Shown here piece by piece: positions 1 through 9,985 of a stretch of 64,000 nt of DNA. The notes beneath the pieces are model-generated. The model was not told the DNA's origin and made no database searches. It saw nothing but the letters and a program-made list of their open reading frames with translations. Location of the stretch: NCBI GenBank assembly GCA_033557465.1, contig CM066033.1, positions 709,763,637 through 709,827,636 on the forward strand. The letters run 5' to 3'. This stretch comes from Ichthyophis bannanicus. Its lineage: Eukaryota; Chordata; Amphibia; Gymnophiona; Ichthyophiidae. The first letter of the stretch is position 1; each line of letters starts with the position of its first letter. The translations under genes were made by a program, and so were the position numbers.

Positions 1-694
1 GTACTTGTAGGTGTGTCAAGGTCAGAACACATTACGCCTGTGATGAAGGAGCTCCACTGGCTACCCCTACAAGCTCAAATCCATTACAAGGCACTTGTCA
101 TGACATTCAAAGCACTGAAGAATCAGTCCCCCACACCCATCAGTAGGTTAAACAACAACATGCCTGACAACAGGGACAGAAGATCTGCAATGCGGAATCC
201 ATTAGAAATCCCTAAGATAATGACAAAATGCCTAAAAGCAACAGCCAATAGGGCTTTTTCTGTTTATGCAGCCACAGCATGGAATGCCCTCCCATCTGAA
301 ATTCGAGCTATTCCGAGCCTTGCCCCATTTAGAAAAGCGCTAAAATACCATCTATTCCTAAAACACTACCCAGAAAGCAACCCAGGCAAATACATAACAA
401 GCCCTCTGACCCCCCTCCCTAACTGCTCTAATACCTTAACCCAAAGTGAGAATGGATAGTTTGCGTACCCCTTGTATGAACCCTCCGTTACCGTCAGTTA
501 TGCTCAATTGTGAATATTCTTAAATCTGTAAATGTGCTGTAATTAGTTCTCACCCAAGTTCTCACCCAAGTTTATTACCCCGTTCAATGTAAACACAATG
601 TGCTTTTGTTACATTGTAATACTGTTTATGTTCACTGTAAACCTCACTGATTTTAATAGCGCGGTATATAAGAAATGTAAATAAATAAATAAAC
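1..694 (+). mobile_element. 3' end of an L2-like LINE (5' part outside window)
   Basis: The C-terminal end of an L2-type ORF2 is followed by a 3' UTR ending in a hairpin-forming tail (AATAGCGCGGTATATAAG) and AAATA repeats. The same tail ends the LINE at 42961-43959 and both tRNA-derived SINEs of the window. The LINE stops at about 694, where the RNase H sequence of DIRS element A resumes on the other strand (compare the uninterrupted paralogue near 36999), so it was inserted into element A. The start of the LINE lies left of the window. Confidence 0.8.
13..459 (+). pseudogene. LINE ORF2 C-terminal fragment (L2-like, post-RT region)
   Basis: This 148-residue open stretch carries the post-reverse-transcriptase signature of L2-clade LINEs: HITPVMKELHWLP, then a conserved tail with AWNALPSEIR and FRKALKYHLFLKHY. 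The same block is in the LINE at 42961-43959 (HITPILKQLHWLPIKGRI). Only the region after the polymerase is in the window, so I cannot say whether the whole ORF2 was open. It would have encoded part of an endonuclease/reverse transcriptase for target-primed reverse transcription. The N-terminal Met is simply the first in frame, not a true start. Confidence 0.75.
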
Positions 695-2358
695 GCATAC
701 AGGAGGCCCTGGGACCAGGAAATCAGAAAAGCATCTGCTGCCAACCGCAGAGAATGCGGTTGCCTGGAGCAGAACCTGGTCAGTTGTTTGTTCGATGGAC
801 TGGCAAACAGATCTATGGTTGGAAGTCCCCATTTCAGGAAAATCTTCTGACCCACTAAGGGCTGGAGCTGCCATTCGTGGGGCTGCAGAATCCTGCTCAA
901 CCTGTCCGCCAGGTAGTTGTCCTGGCCAGGTAGATACACTGCCTTGACAAGCATGTTGTGCCTGAGAGCAAACAAGCAAAGGTCCTGTGCCTCCTGACAA
1001 AGGAGCCTGGACCCAGTTCCGCCCTGCTTGTTCACATAAAACATGGCTACTTGGTTGTCTGTTTGAACTAGGACAGACTGATGAGCCAGGGTTTCAGAGA
1101 AAGTCTTGAGGGCTAAACGAATAGCCCTGAGTTCCAGTAGATTGATCTGCTGTGTGGCCTCCCAGGGAGACCACAGACCCTGGGTGCACTTGCCTAGACA
1201 ATGAGCCCCCCAGCCTTTCAGAGAGGCATCCGTGGTCAACACCACTGTGAATCCAGGAATCTGAAAAGGCACCCCTTGCAGTAGATTGGGTGGGTGCAGC
1301 CACCAGCGGAGGGAGTTCAGAAATTGTCTGGACACCCTTACTCTGTCTCTGAGGCTGCCTGTGGCCTGTGTCCACTGAGTTCGGAGGCACCACTGTGCAG
1401 GCCTCATATGGAGCCGGGCATTGGGGGTCACATGTACTGTCGAAGCCATGTGGCCAAGAAGCCTCAGGCAGAGTCTGGCGGAGACCAGTGACCTGCTGAG
1501 AAACTGGTTTGCCAAGTTTATCAGTCTTTGGGCTCTGTCTTCTGGCAAGAACGCCTTTGCCAGAAGAGAGTCCAACCTTGCCCCTATGAACTCCAAGTTC
1601 TGGGAGTGGAGCAAAGCGGACTTTGCAAAGTTTATGACAAATCCCAGGTTTTGAAGAAGAGCAATAGTTCGGATGGTGGCTTGTCTGGCTTCCTGGCACG
1701 TCTGACCCCTGATGAGCCAGTCGTCCAGATACGGGAAGACAAAGATACCCTGATTTCTCAAGTAGGCCGCCACCACTGCCAGGCATTTGGTAATGACCCT
1801 GGGAGCGGAGGTGAGGCCAAAAGGCAGTACTCTGTACTGATAATGGTTTCCTCCCACCATGCACCTGAGGTACTTTCTGTGGTCTGGATGAATGAGGATG
1901 TGAGTGTACGCATCCTTTAAATCAAAGGAGCATAGCCAATCTCCCTGCTGGAGGTAGGGCAGCAGTGTTCCGAGAGTAAGCATCTTGAATTTCGAGATTT
2001 CTGAGGTCGAGAACAGGCCGGAGGCCACCGGTTCTTTTGGGTACGAGAAAGTACCTGGAGTAGAACCCTTACCTTGGAGGTGGGGAGGCACAGGCTCCAC
2101 TGCCTTGTCTCGCAACAGACCTTGGAGCTCCTGAAGGAGAAGATCTGTGTGCAGGGGAGGCCTTGGAGACTCCCCTGGAAAGTATGGGGGAGGCAGCTGT
2201 TGGAAGTGTAGCATATAGCCCTTGTGGATGATGCTTAGCACCCAACTGTCTCCAGTGATGAGTGGCCACCTGTGGGCAAACAGGGTAAGTCGACCTCCTG
2301 TGCAGGGTTGGGAGAGCAGGGACAGAGAGGCTATGCCTAAGGAGTCAAAAACCCCCAC
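695..2358 (-). pseudogene. DIRS reverse transcriptase-RNase H (element A, truncated)
   Basis: It would copy the element RNA into DNA and degrade the RNA strand. The RT palm is visible: DLKDAYTHILIHPDHR, then YRVLPFGLTSAPR, then the catalytic FPYLDDWLIR. The RNase H domain follows with TTDAS, LLELRA, TDNQ and NYLADRLSR supplying the acidic residues. Compared with element H, the stretch after the YPKEP region lacks the usual PILDLRNLNKFLV block, so RT motif 2 is lost through a deletion or paired frameshifts. The frame runs into the inserted LINE at 694 and ends in LINE-derived residues. It follows gag by about 40 nt. GTTTTTGAC sits at its beginning, as in element E. Confidence 0.8.
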
Positions 2359-2399
2359 CCTGCTGAGTGGGAGCAGGGGCCGGAGGCTTGGGGGTCCTC

Positions 2400-5354
2400 T
2401 GCCTACGGGGGCCCATTACCCTGCCCCTTGGCCTGCTGACCCTGTGGGGGAGCCTGGGAGGCATGGTACTGTGTGTACTGTTTGTAGGCAGTGCCCTTCC
2501 TCGGGTAAAAGGGCTTTTTACCCGAGCCCTTCTTTTTGTGAGAAGGGGCAGAAATCTTTCGAGACAGCGTTGTCCTCGTGAGGTGCTCGGTTTCGAGCTG
2601 TGCGGCCTTCTCGGTCATGGGCTTGCCAAAAAGGTTCTGACATCAGCAAAGGACATTGACCAACTTGTCCTGAACCCACGGCTCGAGGTCCAATGACTGC
2701 AACCACGCCTGGCGTTGGGCCACGATGCCGGCTGCCGCAACACGGGCCGAAGCCTCGAAGCCATCGTAGGCAGCGCAGGACATAAACTTAAAGCATTCCC
2801 GTATCCCCGAGGACAAGGACTTGAACCTCTGCAAGGGTTCCCCGGAGAGAACAGCAGAGAACCCGGCCAGTTCCTTGGCCAGGTGCCGCAAGTACATCCC
2901 ATGTACAGCTGGTAAGACTGGACACGGCAAACAAGCATCGAGCCCTGGAAGCATTTTCTACCAAAACCATCCAGGTTCCGGGCCTCCCTGCCAGGGGGCA
3001 CCGCGGAGTGCATCTTCTGACTTTTCAGGCGATGCACGGTTGATTCCACCACCATGGAAATGGTGTGGTAGCTGCGCCTTCAGAGCTCTTTCGGAGTCGA
3101 TAGATGGAATCAACCCGCTTGCTTAGAACCGGCGCCGAGGCCGGTGCCTCCCACATCTGGAATAGGAGCCGTTCCAGCATCGGAGGAACCAGAACAGTAA
3201 AGGCCTCCTTCGGAAGAGAGTCATACTGTAGGGCCTCGAGCTCCTCGGCTCGAGGCTCTTCCTCAGGGTCTGCAGGGATAGCCAACGCAGTGGCCATATC
3301 CCAGACGAACTCCGAGAACCGGGTATCCTCCGGAGGGGATCTACTCCGGGGCTCAGACTGCGGTGAGTCCGACAGGACGCACCGAGTCCGGAAGGTGTCA
3401 GGGGATTCCTCGTCCTCCGTCTCCCAGGCAGACTCATCCGATGAGGAATCAGGCTCCGACCGCGCGGGCCTGTGAGCACCCACCCCGACGCCGAAGGCAC
3501 TGGCGTCGACGCCCTCGGTCCCGAGAGGGAGGTCGAGGAAGACAGCGACCGAGGTCGACCTCGAGCCTTCATGGTCTCGAGTATCGGCTCGGTCTCCGGG
3601 GTCGACTTCGATGTCGATGTCCCGGTGGTCGGGGCAGATGCGCCAGACAGGCTGAGCAGATTGCTGGCCAGTATTTGTGGGAAATCTGGCCTTCTTATAG
3701 TAAGGCCTTTTAAAAGACTTCTTTTTGGCAGGGGTAGAAGTAGACTTGGAAAGTCTATCTAGAGTGGCATTTTCTGCATCCACTTGAGCAGCTTTAATCT
3801 GCCAGTCTTCCCCAAATAAGTTCTCACCGGTACAGGGCAGATTCCTGAGGCCATCTACAACCCAGGGTTCTAGGTCAGAAGCCTGGAGCCAAGCGAGACG
3901 TCGGGCTGCAATAGCAATTCCCGAAGCTCTGCCTGCAACCTCAAAGGAATCAAAGGCGGCCCTGTTGGAGAACCTGGAGACCTCTGAAAGTTGTGTCACC
4001 ATAGAAAAGAAGTCCGCCCTTTGATCATCAGGGATAAAGGGGGAAAAATTCTGTATTTTTAGGGCAAGTTGTCCAAGAAACATGCCCATATAAAGGCTAT
4101 AAGAATTGATCCTGGCTATAAGCATACTAGCCTGGAACATCTTTCTTCCAAAAGAGTCTAGGGTCTTACATTCTCGCCCTGGAGGGGTAGAAGAATGCCT
4201 TTTAGGACTCTTTATTTTCTTCATGGCAGACTTCACCACAATAGAGTGGTGAGGCAGCTGAGTTTTCTGGAACCCAGGCGAAGGAGGGACCCGATACATG
4301 GTGTCCAACCTACGGGAATGGGGAGACAGTGTTAAAGGAGTCTCCCACAAATCCATCAAGTGTTCTTGAAGGATTTCATGGATAGGCAGAGTAACTGCCT
4401 CTTTAGGAGCTTTAGAGTATCCTAAAATACCCAATTTTTTTGATCTGGGTTCTTTTTCAGAAGATGTAGCAATAGAAAGTGCTTTAGCTACATCAACAAT
4501 GAAATCCTGAAAGGATAAATCCTCTGGAGGAGACATCCTCCTCTTTGGAGAAGAGGGCTCCTCAGGAAGAGTAAGCTCAGCAGAGTCATCAGAGGAATTG
4601 AATTCATCAGAAGAATCTGAGTATTCCCTCTGTGCTTCTAATGTACGATACGCATGCCGATCGGTATCGACATCGGGCGTATCGGGCATGGGATCGGTAC
4701 CGGGCGAAAGCCTGAATCCGGCATGCGGAACCGATCGACGTTTGGAAGTCGATGGTCTCGGTTCCGGTGTGGATACCGGAACCGGAGTCGGTACCGATGA
4801 AATCGGTACTGAGGGCATCGCAGCCTTAATGAATGCCAGAACGGCCTGCTGCATGGTCTGGACAGTACTGCCCATAGACGCCACTACTGCCTGGATGTCG
4901 GTACCAGTATGGGCCGGTACCCCAGAGCAGTCCAACAGGTGATCGGTCGAGGCCGTGCCATCGATGTCAACCTGTGACCCCATGATTGCTTTGGAGGCCG
5001 GAACCTCCCGCCGGGGTTTTTTGGCCTGGGCAGAATCCTCAAACTCAAAATTGAGAGCCTCTCGATCTTTAGAAAGAGATTTGCTTTTAGAGGATTTGCC
5101 CACAGAAGTTTTGGTTACCTGAGATCCATCCGGAGAGGAAGACCTGGATGACTGTGATGCTTCTGAAGGCAAAAGCACATGGAGCTTGTTGGCCCGTTCT
5201 GCAAACCACGTTTAGACATCTGGGTGCAGGATGGGCAGTCCGGTATGGAGTGGTCAGGTCCCAAACATTTGAGACACCATTCATGGGTGTCTGTGACAGA
5301 AATGACAGCACTGCATTTGGTACATTTTTTAAAACCAGGGACTGGCTTCTCCAT
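2400..5354 (-). pseudogene. Fused DIRS gag (family-I gag joined to family-II gag)
   Basis: The first part starts at 5354 with a zinc-binding N-terminus (KKCTKC, then HEWCLKCLGPDHSIPDC), then a Ser/Pro-rich region rich in SVP and GTD, then the conserved core (LSFQDFI, WETPLTLSPHSRRLDTMYR, GRKMFQASMLIARINSYSLYMG). At about 3645, some 25 residues before the expected stop, it passes in frame into the acidic mid-region of a different gag (RADTRDH, WETEDEESPDTF, as in element H). A single 717-residue frame spans 5178-3025. A frameshift near 5190 separates the zinc motif, and further frameshifts below 3055 break the second core; remnants run to the stop at 2400. It is either a template-switch product or a deletion joining two elements. 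Confidence 0.75.
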
Positions 5355-5578
5355 GAGGAGAATTTGTGTAGGCCTTAACGCCTAACAACAGGTACCAAGC
5401 TGTGCTGAAGAAAATAAAAGTCTTTTTTTTTTTTTTTTTTTTTTAAAGAAAGAAAGAGAGACCGGCGATACCGGTTTCGGTATGGGGAAGGCAGGTACGC
5501 GGTCTAAAGAAAAACAACAAATTTCACAATTTCTTCAGCGGTGACAGGAACACGACCTGCTGGCTCCGCGGAAAAAGA

Positions 5579-5741
5579 GAAACTGAGGAGAGCTGGTCAG
5601 GAAGACGGGAAGGCAGCGCGCATGTGCAGTGGGAGGCCCCAAAAGCCTTTCATCTGAAAGGCTGGGGAGCTTTCCCGCACAGGCTCCGTCGGTACCGACG
5701 TACCCATATGTGAGGACTTATTCCTGCTTGTTCCTGGAGAT
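5579..5741 (-). repeat. 5' inverted terminal repeat of element A
   Basis: The reverse complement matches the ITRs of elements B, E, I and J. It contains the palindrome CGTCGGTACCGACG, then CATATGTGAGGAC, and ends in TTCCTGGAGAT. The outermost base, 5741, abuts the gag sequence of element B. Confidence 0.8.
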
Positions 5742-7383
5742 CAGCTGTGGACTTGGATAATCTATCCAAGGTGGAATTTTCAGCATCCATCTCATTGGCT
5801 TTTTCCTGCCAATCTCTACCAAACAGGTTCTCACCAGTACAAGGGATGTTTCCCAATTTGTCTTGTACCCAGAGCTCTAGATCAGATGCCTGGAGCCAAG
5901 CAATTCTACGTGCACCTATGGCAATAGCAGAGGTCCTGCTTATGCACTCAAAGCAGTCGAAGGCTGCACGGTTGGCAAATTTAGAAACATCTTGGGCACG
6001 TTTGACCAAAGTGAGAAAATCCTGTCTTCTCTCTTCAGGAAGAATAGGACTTAAAGCTTCTAAATCATCTGTGACCTCCTTCAGGAACATTCCCATGTAG
6101 AGACTATAGGAACTGATCCTTGCAGAAAGCATGGAAGCTTGGAAGACACGACTTCCAAAAGCATCCAAGGTTCTGCACTCACGTCCTGGAGAATTAGAGG
6201 CATGCCTTTTTGCACTCTTGTTCCTTCTCATAGCTGATTCCACTACAATAGGGTGGTGAGGAAGCTGAGTCTTTTGGAAACCAGGACAAGGAGGGACTCG
6301 ATACATAGTATCCAGTCTGCGAGAATGAGGAGAGGTGGTAAGAGGTGTCTCCCACATCCTTAACATGAGATCATATAAAATCTCATGAATGGGCAAGGTA
6401 GCTGGCTCCTTAGGAGTTTTGGGATATTGTAGAATTTCCAACTCCTTGGCCCTTGGCTCTGTTTCAGGGGCCACAGTAATGGACAGACCCCGAGCCACCT
6501 CCCTGATAAAATCCTGGAAAGAAATAACTTCTGGAGGAGACATCCTGCACTTAGGGGAGGAGGGTTCCTCTGGGAGAAGCATTCCTGCAACGACAGAACT
6601 ATCAGAATCCTCAGATTCTTCTGAGGACTCAAAGTACCGTCTGTCCGGATGCTCTTGAAGAGCCCGATACCCCTACCGACCGAAGTCGGTATCGGGAGTA
6701 ATTGGTACTGGGGTATCGGTACCGGAGGGCATCGGATGACTGGGTACTGGCAAAGCAGTCACTGATGCTGATGTCGATGCTATCGGTACCGATACCGAGG
6801 CCGGTACCGGCTGAATTGTCTGTCGCGGTTCCGAGGGCATCGATGCCGCAAGGAGGGCCACCAGACTGCGCTCAATAGCCAGGAATCTCTGGTCTATCGA
6901 CGCTGCCGATGCCTGGATGTTGGTACCGGAGAAGACCGCCGGTACCCCAGAGCTTGGCACCAGTAGTTCTGCCGAGGTCGAGGCCTCGAGAACATCCTGG
7001 AACCCCGATAATGCTTTGGAAGCCAAAGCCTCCCGCCGGGGCAATTTCGACGGCGCAGAGTCCTCAAGGGCAACGCCAGAGGCATCTCGATGCTTAGAAG
7101 GAGATCTACCCTTTGAGGACTGCTTAGTTACCTGAGATCCACGGGAGGAAGAGGAAACCCTGGGAGTTGTCGATGCCACCGAAGCTGCATCAGAGGGAAA
7201 CAGGGTACTGAGCTTGGCAGCTCGGTTCTGTCGACCTCTTTTAGACATCATGGCGCAGGACATACAATCCGTGATGGAGTGGTCAGGACCTAAACATTTT
7301 AGACACCATTCATGGGCGTCGGTGACGGAAATGGTACCGCCACACTTGGTGCACTTTTTGAAACCTGAGGCAGGTTTCTCCAT
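5742..7383 (-). pseudogene. DIRS gag (element B), one stop codon, 3' end cut by element A
   Basis: This is a putative nucleic-acid-binding structural protein. It starts at ATG 7383 with the intact zinc motif (CTKC, HEWCLKCLGPDHS, DCMSC), then basic RSPSKHRDAS, a Ser/Pro-rich stretch with SVP and GTDTPVP repeats, and the core (ISFQDFIREVARGLSI, LPIHEILYD, SPHSRRLDTMYR, FQASMLSARISSYSLYMG). A single in-frame TAG at 6673-6675 interrupts an otherwise continuous frame. Near DRLSKSTAD the frame runs into the ITR of element A, and the remaining C-terminal residues are ITR-encoded. It is closest to the gag of element I. Confidence 0.8.
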
Positions 7384-7612
7384 TATAAGAAAAGGTTTTT
7401 GGGCCTAAGGCCCAAAAAGGCACATGCACCTGAAGAAAACAGGAAAAAAGTAGAATATATTTTCCTTTTTTTTTTTTTTAAAGACAGAAAATAAGAAAAA
7501 ACTAGCGGTACCGGTAAAGCGTCGAGGAAGGCAGACACGACCACAAAAAAAGAAATAAAGAAGAATTCTTCTGCGGTGACAGGAACGACCTGCTGGCTCC
7601 GCGGAAAAAGAA

Positions 7613-7777
7613 GAACAGGAGAGAGGCAGTTGGGAAAGGCAGGAAGGCAGCACGCAGGCGCTGTGGGATGCTCCCAAAAGCTTTCTAATTGGATGCTGGG
7701 GAGCGTTCCCAAGCAGGCTCCGTCGGTACCGACGATACCCATATGTGATGACTACATTCCTGCTTGTTCCTGGAGAT
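7613..7777 (-). repeat. 5' inverted terminal repeat of element B
   Basis: It matches the ITRs of elements A, E, I and J, with the palindrome CGTCGGTACCGACG and the outer end CTTGTTCCTGGAGAT. The 3' partner is not in the window. Confidence 0.8.
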
Positions 7778-8330
7778 TAAACAGCTACCCAGAGAGGCAG
7801 TGGAGTGAAAAGGTGAATGGAGTGGACATCAAGAGAGAGAAAGGAGTGAGACTGAGGCAGCAGGAGGGGTTGGAATTGGTAAGAGGGAGAAAGTAGAAGC
7901 CCAACACTACCACCACGGCCAGTGGGTCGAGGCATGTGAGAGAACTGATAGCCCCCATGGCAGAGAGCAGCAGTAGATGCGGAATCGTCTGGGAGGAGCC
8001 AGGTCTCAGTTAGGGCAAGAAGATGTACAGCATTAGAGATAAAGAGATCATGAGTAAAAGCAAGTTTATTAGAGACAGAGTGTGCGTTCCACAAGGTGCA
8101 TGAGAAAGGGAGAGTGGAAGGGGAAAGGAGAGTGATATGGATAAGATTAGACATGTTGCGTGAAGTTCTCTTCTCAGAGTGAGATAGAAATCTAGGGGGG
8201 CCAGGATTAGGCTAATGAAGTGATTTAAGAAGATGAGTTATATGAGAAAAATGAGGCTGACGAAAGATTAGTTGCACAGCACAGTTTTGTATAGATTGAG
8301 CAGAATTGCAGGCGTTACGCTTAAAGATGA
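7778..8330 (-). mobile_element. L2-type LINE endonuclease fragment
   Basis: The minus-strand translation of 8154-7777 shows the N-terminal part of an apurinic-type endonuclease: LWNAHSVSNKL, then LLALTETWLLPDDSAS, then GRGGSVGLLLS. The TETW motif holds the catalytic Glu. It fits the L2 clade and may belong to the same family as the LINE at 47584-49738, which lacks this domain. It is truncated on the right by element B. Sequence to about 8330 continues upstream of the endonuclease without a clear frame. Confidence 0.7.
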
Positions 8331-8344
8331 TTTATATCTTTATT

Positions 8345-8560
8345 AGGAGTGGAGGAGTAGCCTAGTGGTTAGAACAACTGCTTAGTACCCACAAGATCTA
8401 TTCCTACTGGTGCTCTGTGTGACCTTAGGCAAGTCATTTAACCCTCCATTACCTCAGAAGAAAAGGCTTGGCAATCTACTTCCAGTTATACATTGCCAAG
8501 AAAACCCAGAGGCAGCTGGGTCATCAAGAGTCAGCATTGACTTGATGGCACTTAAAAATA
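8345..8560 (+). mobile_element. tRNA-derived CORE-type SINE
   Basis: An A-box-like GTAGCCTAGTGGTTAGA lies near the start and a decayed B box follows. Next comes a segment resembling the MIR/CORE domain (TGTGACCTTAGGCAAGTCA, then TTAACCCTCC), and the element ends in a region containing ACTTGATGGCACTT and an AT-rich tail. From 8560 to 8800 I see only AT-rich sequence and a poly-A run at 8730-8750. Confidence 0.65.
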
Positions 8561-8800
8561 TATAAATATAAAATTATATATCCTGTCACAAACTTTTTTT
8601 TTACTATTTGTTCTCAAGCTAGCGTTTTTCACTCTGGTGCACTGCTATGAAGCAGCAACTGCCATTTTTGAAAAGCCATAGTGACAGCAGGCATCTCACT
8701 TAATGATTGCTTGTAAGAACGCTGACAGTAAAAAAAAAAAAAAAAAAAAAACTGCACTTGGACAATAAATGTTTGTGGGCCCTTTGGCGTTTTAGCTAGC

Positions 8801-8989
8801 AATAGTTTGTTTTTTTAAATGGATTTTGATGACCCAATGTTCTGAAGCAAATTTTAGTTTTACAACATACAAAAGAAGCTTCATTGGGTTATATGCAAAA
8901 CATTGCCCTACTTGGTGTTATATTCAATATGATGGGATTTGTTTTTAAAGACAAGTTGATAGAATTCAACAGCAATCCCAGTATGATTT
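8801..8989. repeat. ~188-bp direct repeat, copy 1
   Basis: It is nearly identical to 18115-18302: one difference in a T-run length near 8815 and one substitution near 8924 were seen by eye. It ends exactly where the truncated recombinase of composite element C begins. It has no coding content. See copy 2 and the finding on the long flanking duplication. Confidence 0.85.
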
Positions 8990-9489
8990 TTGAGACCGGT
9001 TCCGGCGTTCTTGCCCAAGGTCGTGTCGGCGTTTCACTTGAATCAGGACATTTCCTTGCTAGTGTTCGGTGCAGACGTGCCAGGTTCGGTGACAAGGAAG
9101 TTGGACGTCCGGCGGGCGCTGAAAAAGTATCTTCGGCGTACTGCGAGTTTCCGCAGATCCGAGAGATTGTTTATCCTTTTCGCAGGGCCTCGACGGGGAG
9201 AGGCAGCGTCTAAGGCTTCTATCACAAGGTGGATTAAGGAAGCGATTGCGTCGGCTTACTTGCTGAAGGGCAAACTGGTTCCGGAAGGGCTGAGAGCCCA
9301 TTCCACCAGAGCCCAGGCGACGCCCTGGGCGGAAGTCCGTTTAGTGCCGCCGGTGGAGATTTGTAAGGCGGCCACGTGGTCTTCCTTGAATTCCTTTATT
9401 AAACACTACAGGTTGGACGTCCAGTCAGCACAGGATGCCTGCTTTGGTGCGGTAGTGCTGCAGGCTGCTGTAGCGGGGCCCTCCCGTTA
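8990..9489 (+). pseudogene. DIRS tyrosine recombinase, C-terminal part (element C, inverted)
   Basis: About 166 residues of the catalytic half of a DIRS integrase remain. They run from FLPKVVSAFHLNQD through the HSTRAQATPWAEV block (the HxxR of the active site), the ICKAATWSSL helix and KHYRLDVQS with the nucleophilic Tyr, to a stop at 9487-9489. The upstream part with the first catalytic Arg (SARRVSELQ in elements D and K) is missing because the frame starts at the flanking repeat at 8989. It is the only recombinase on the plus strand. Confidence 0.8.
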
Positions 9490-9502
9490 AATTTACGGCT
9501 CT

Positions 9503-9615
9503 GGTACTTACTCAGAGGTCCGGGACTAGCCTGGGGATACGATCAGGAAGGTGAAATTAGACTTAACTGCTAATTGTTGTTCCTGGAGTAGACCCAGTCT
9601 AGTCCCGAGTCCCAC
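9503..9615 (+). repeat. Internal complementary region of element C
   Basis: It begins with a match to the outer end of the 5' ITR at 18080-18114 (CAGAGGTCCGGGACTAG, then GGGGATAC and ATCAGG). It then runs into a segment (GCTAATTGTTGTTCCTGGAG, then CCCAGTCTAGTCCCGAG) that should correspond to the lost 3' outer end. This end-to-end arrangement is the DIRS ICR. Confidence 0.65.
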
Positions 9616-9889
9616 CCCGGTATTGAAGGGGTATGCAGAACTGTCTGGATTTCTTGAAGATGACAGGTAAGAAGAGTGCTGTAGGGGCTTGCATCCCCGG
9701 GGGAATTGGAGGTCATCTTTAAGGTTGGTGTTCGGGCAGGTGAGAGGGAAGCCTCGGCACCCTTAGTGGTTAACAGTTCATTAGGTGATTTGTTGTTATG
9801 CAGTTACTTTGTTGAGTGTGTTTTAAGAGCTGGGAGGTTGGACCTTACGGGGGGTAAGTGAGGTCATGACTTACTTGTTGCTCTGGTGA

Positions 9890-9985
9890 GTCTGCTTTGT
9901 CAGTAGGGTACTGTTGGAGGAAGGCGGATCCCAGAGATATATATGTCAGTCTCCAAGCTGCTGAATGAGGTGGACAACGTGAGGC
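9890..9985 (+). repeat. Truncated ITR of element C (inverted part)
   Basis: GGAGGAAGGCGGATCCCAGAGATATATA and the following CAGTCTCCAAGCTGCTGAAT match the intact 5' ITR around 17990-18072. It breaks off at GTGGACAAC, without the outer ~45 bp, and joins RNase H sequence of the minus-strand part. Between the ICR and this ITR (9616-9889) I see no gene. A GACAGGTAAGAAG word, a good splice donor on the plus strand, is at about 9661. Confidence 0.65.

Larger units (their letters stand above)
695..5741 (-). mobile_element. DIRS element A (chimeric, 3' end cut by a LINE)
   Basis: Sense is minus. From right to left it has a 5' inverted terminal repeat (5579-5741), a fused gag (5354-2400) and RT-RNase H (2358-695). 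The recombinase and 3' end are missing because the L2-like LINE interrupts RNase H at 694/695 and the window then ends. The 5' part belongs to the same family as elements B, E, I and J. From about 3645 downward the sequence belongs to the family of element H. The element ends at 5741 inside the gag of element B, at a shared GAT, so A was inserted into B. Confidence 0.8.
5742..7777 (-). mobile_element. DIRS element B (5' part, split by element A)
   Basis: What remains is a 5' ITR (7613-7777), a 5' leader with an oligo-T/A tract near 7470, and gag (7383-5742). Gag is cut by the insertion of element A; the rest of B should lie left of the window. Its outer end at 7777 abuts an L2 endonuclease fragment, so B appears to have inserted into that LINE. 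Confidence 0.75.

Noticed and set aside
562..2358. Retrovirus or LTR-retrotransposon pol
   Set aside because: No protease or DDE integrase, no direct LTRs; a tyrosine recombinase and inverted terminal repeats with ICR accompany the same RT in complete copies.
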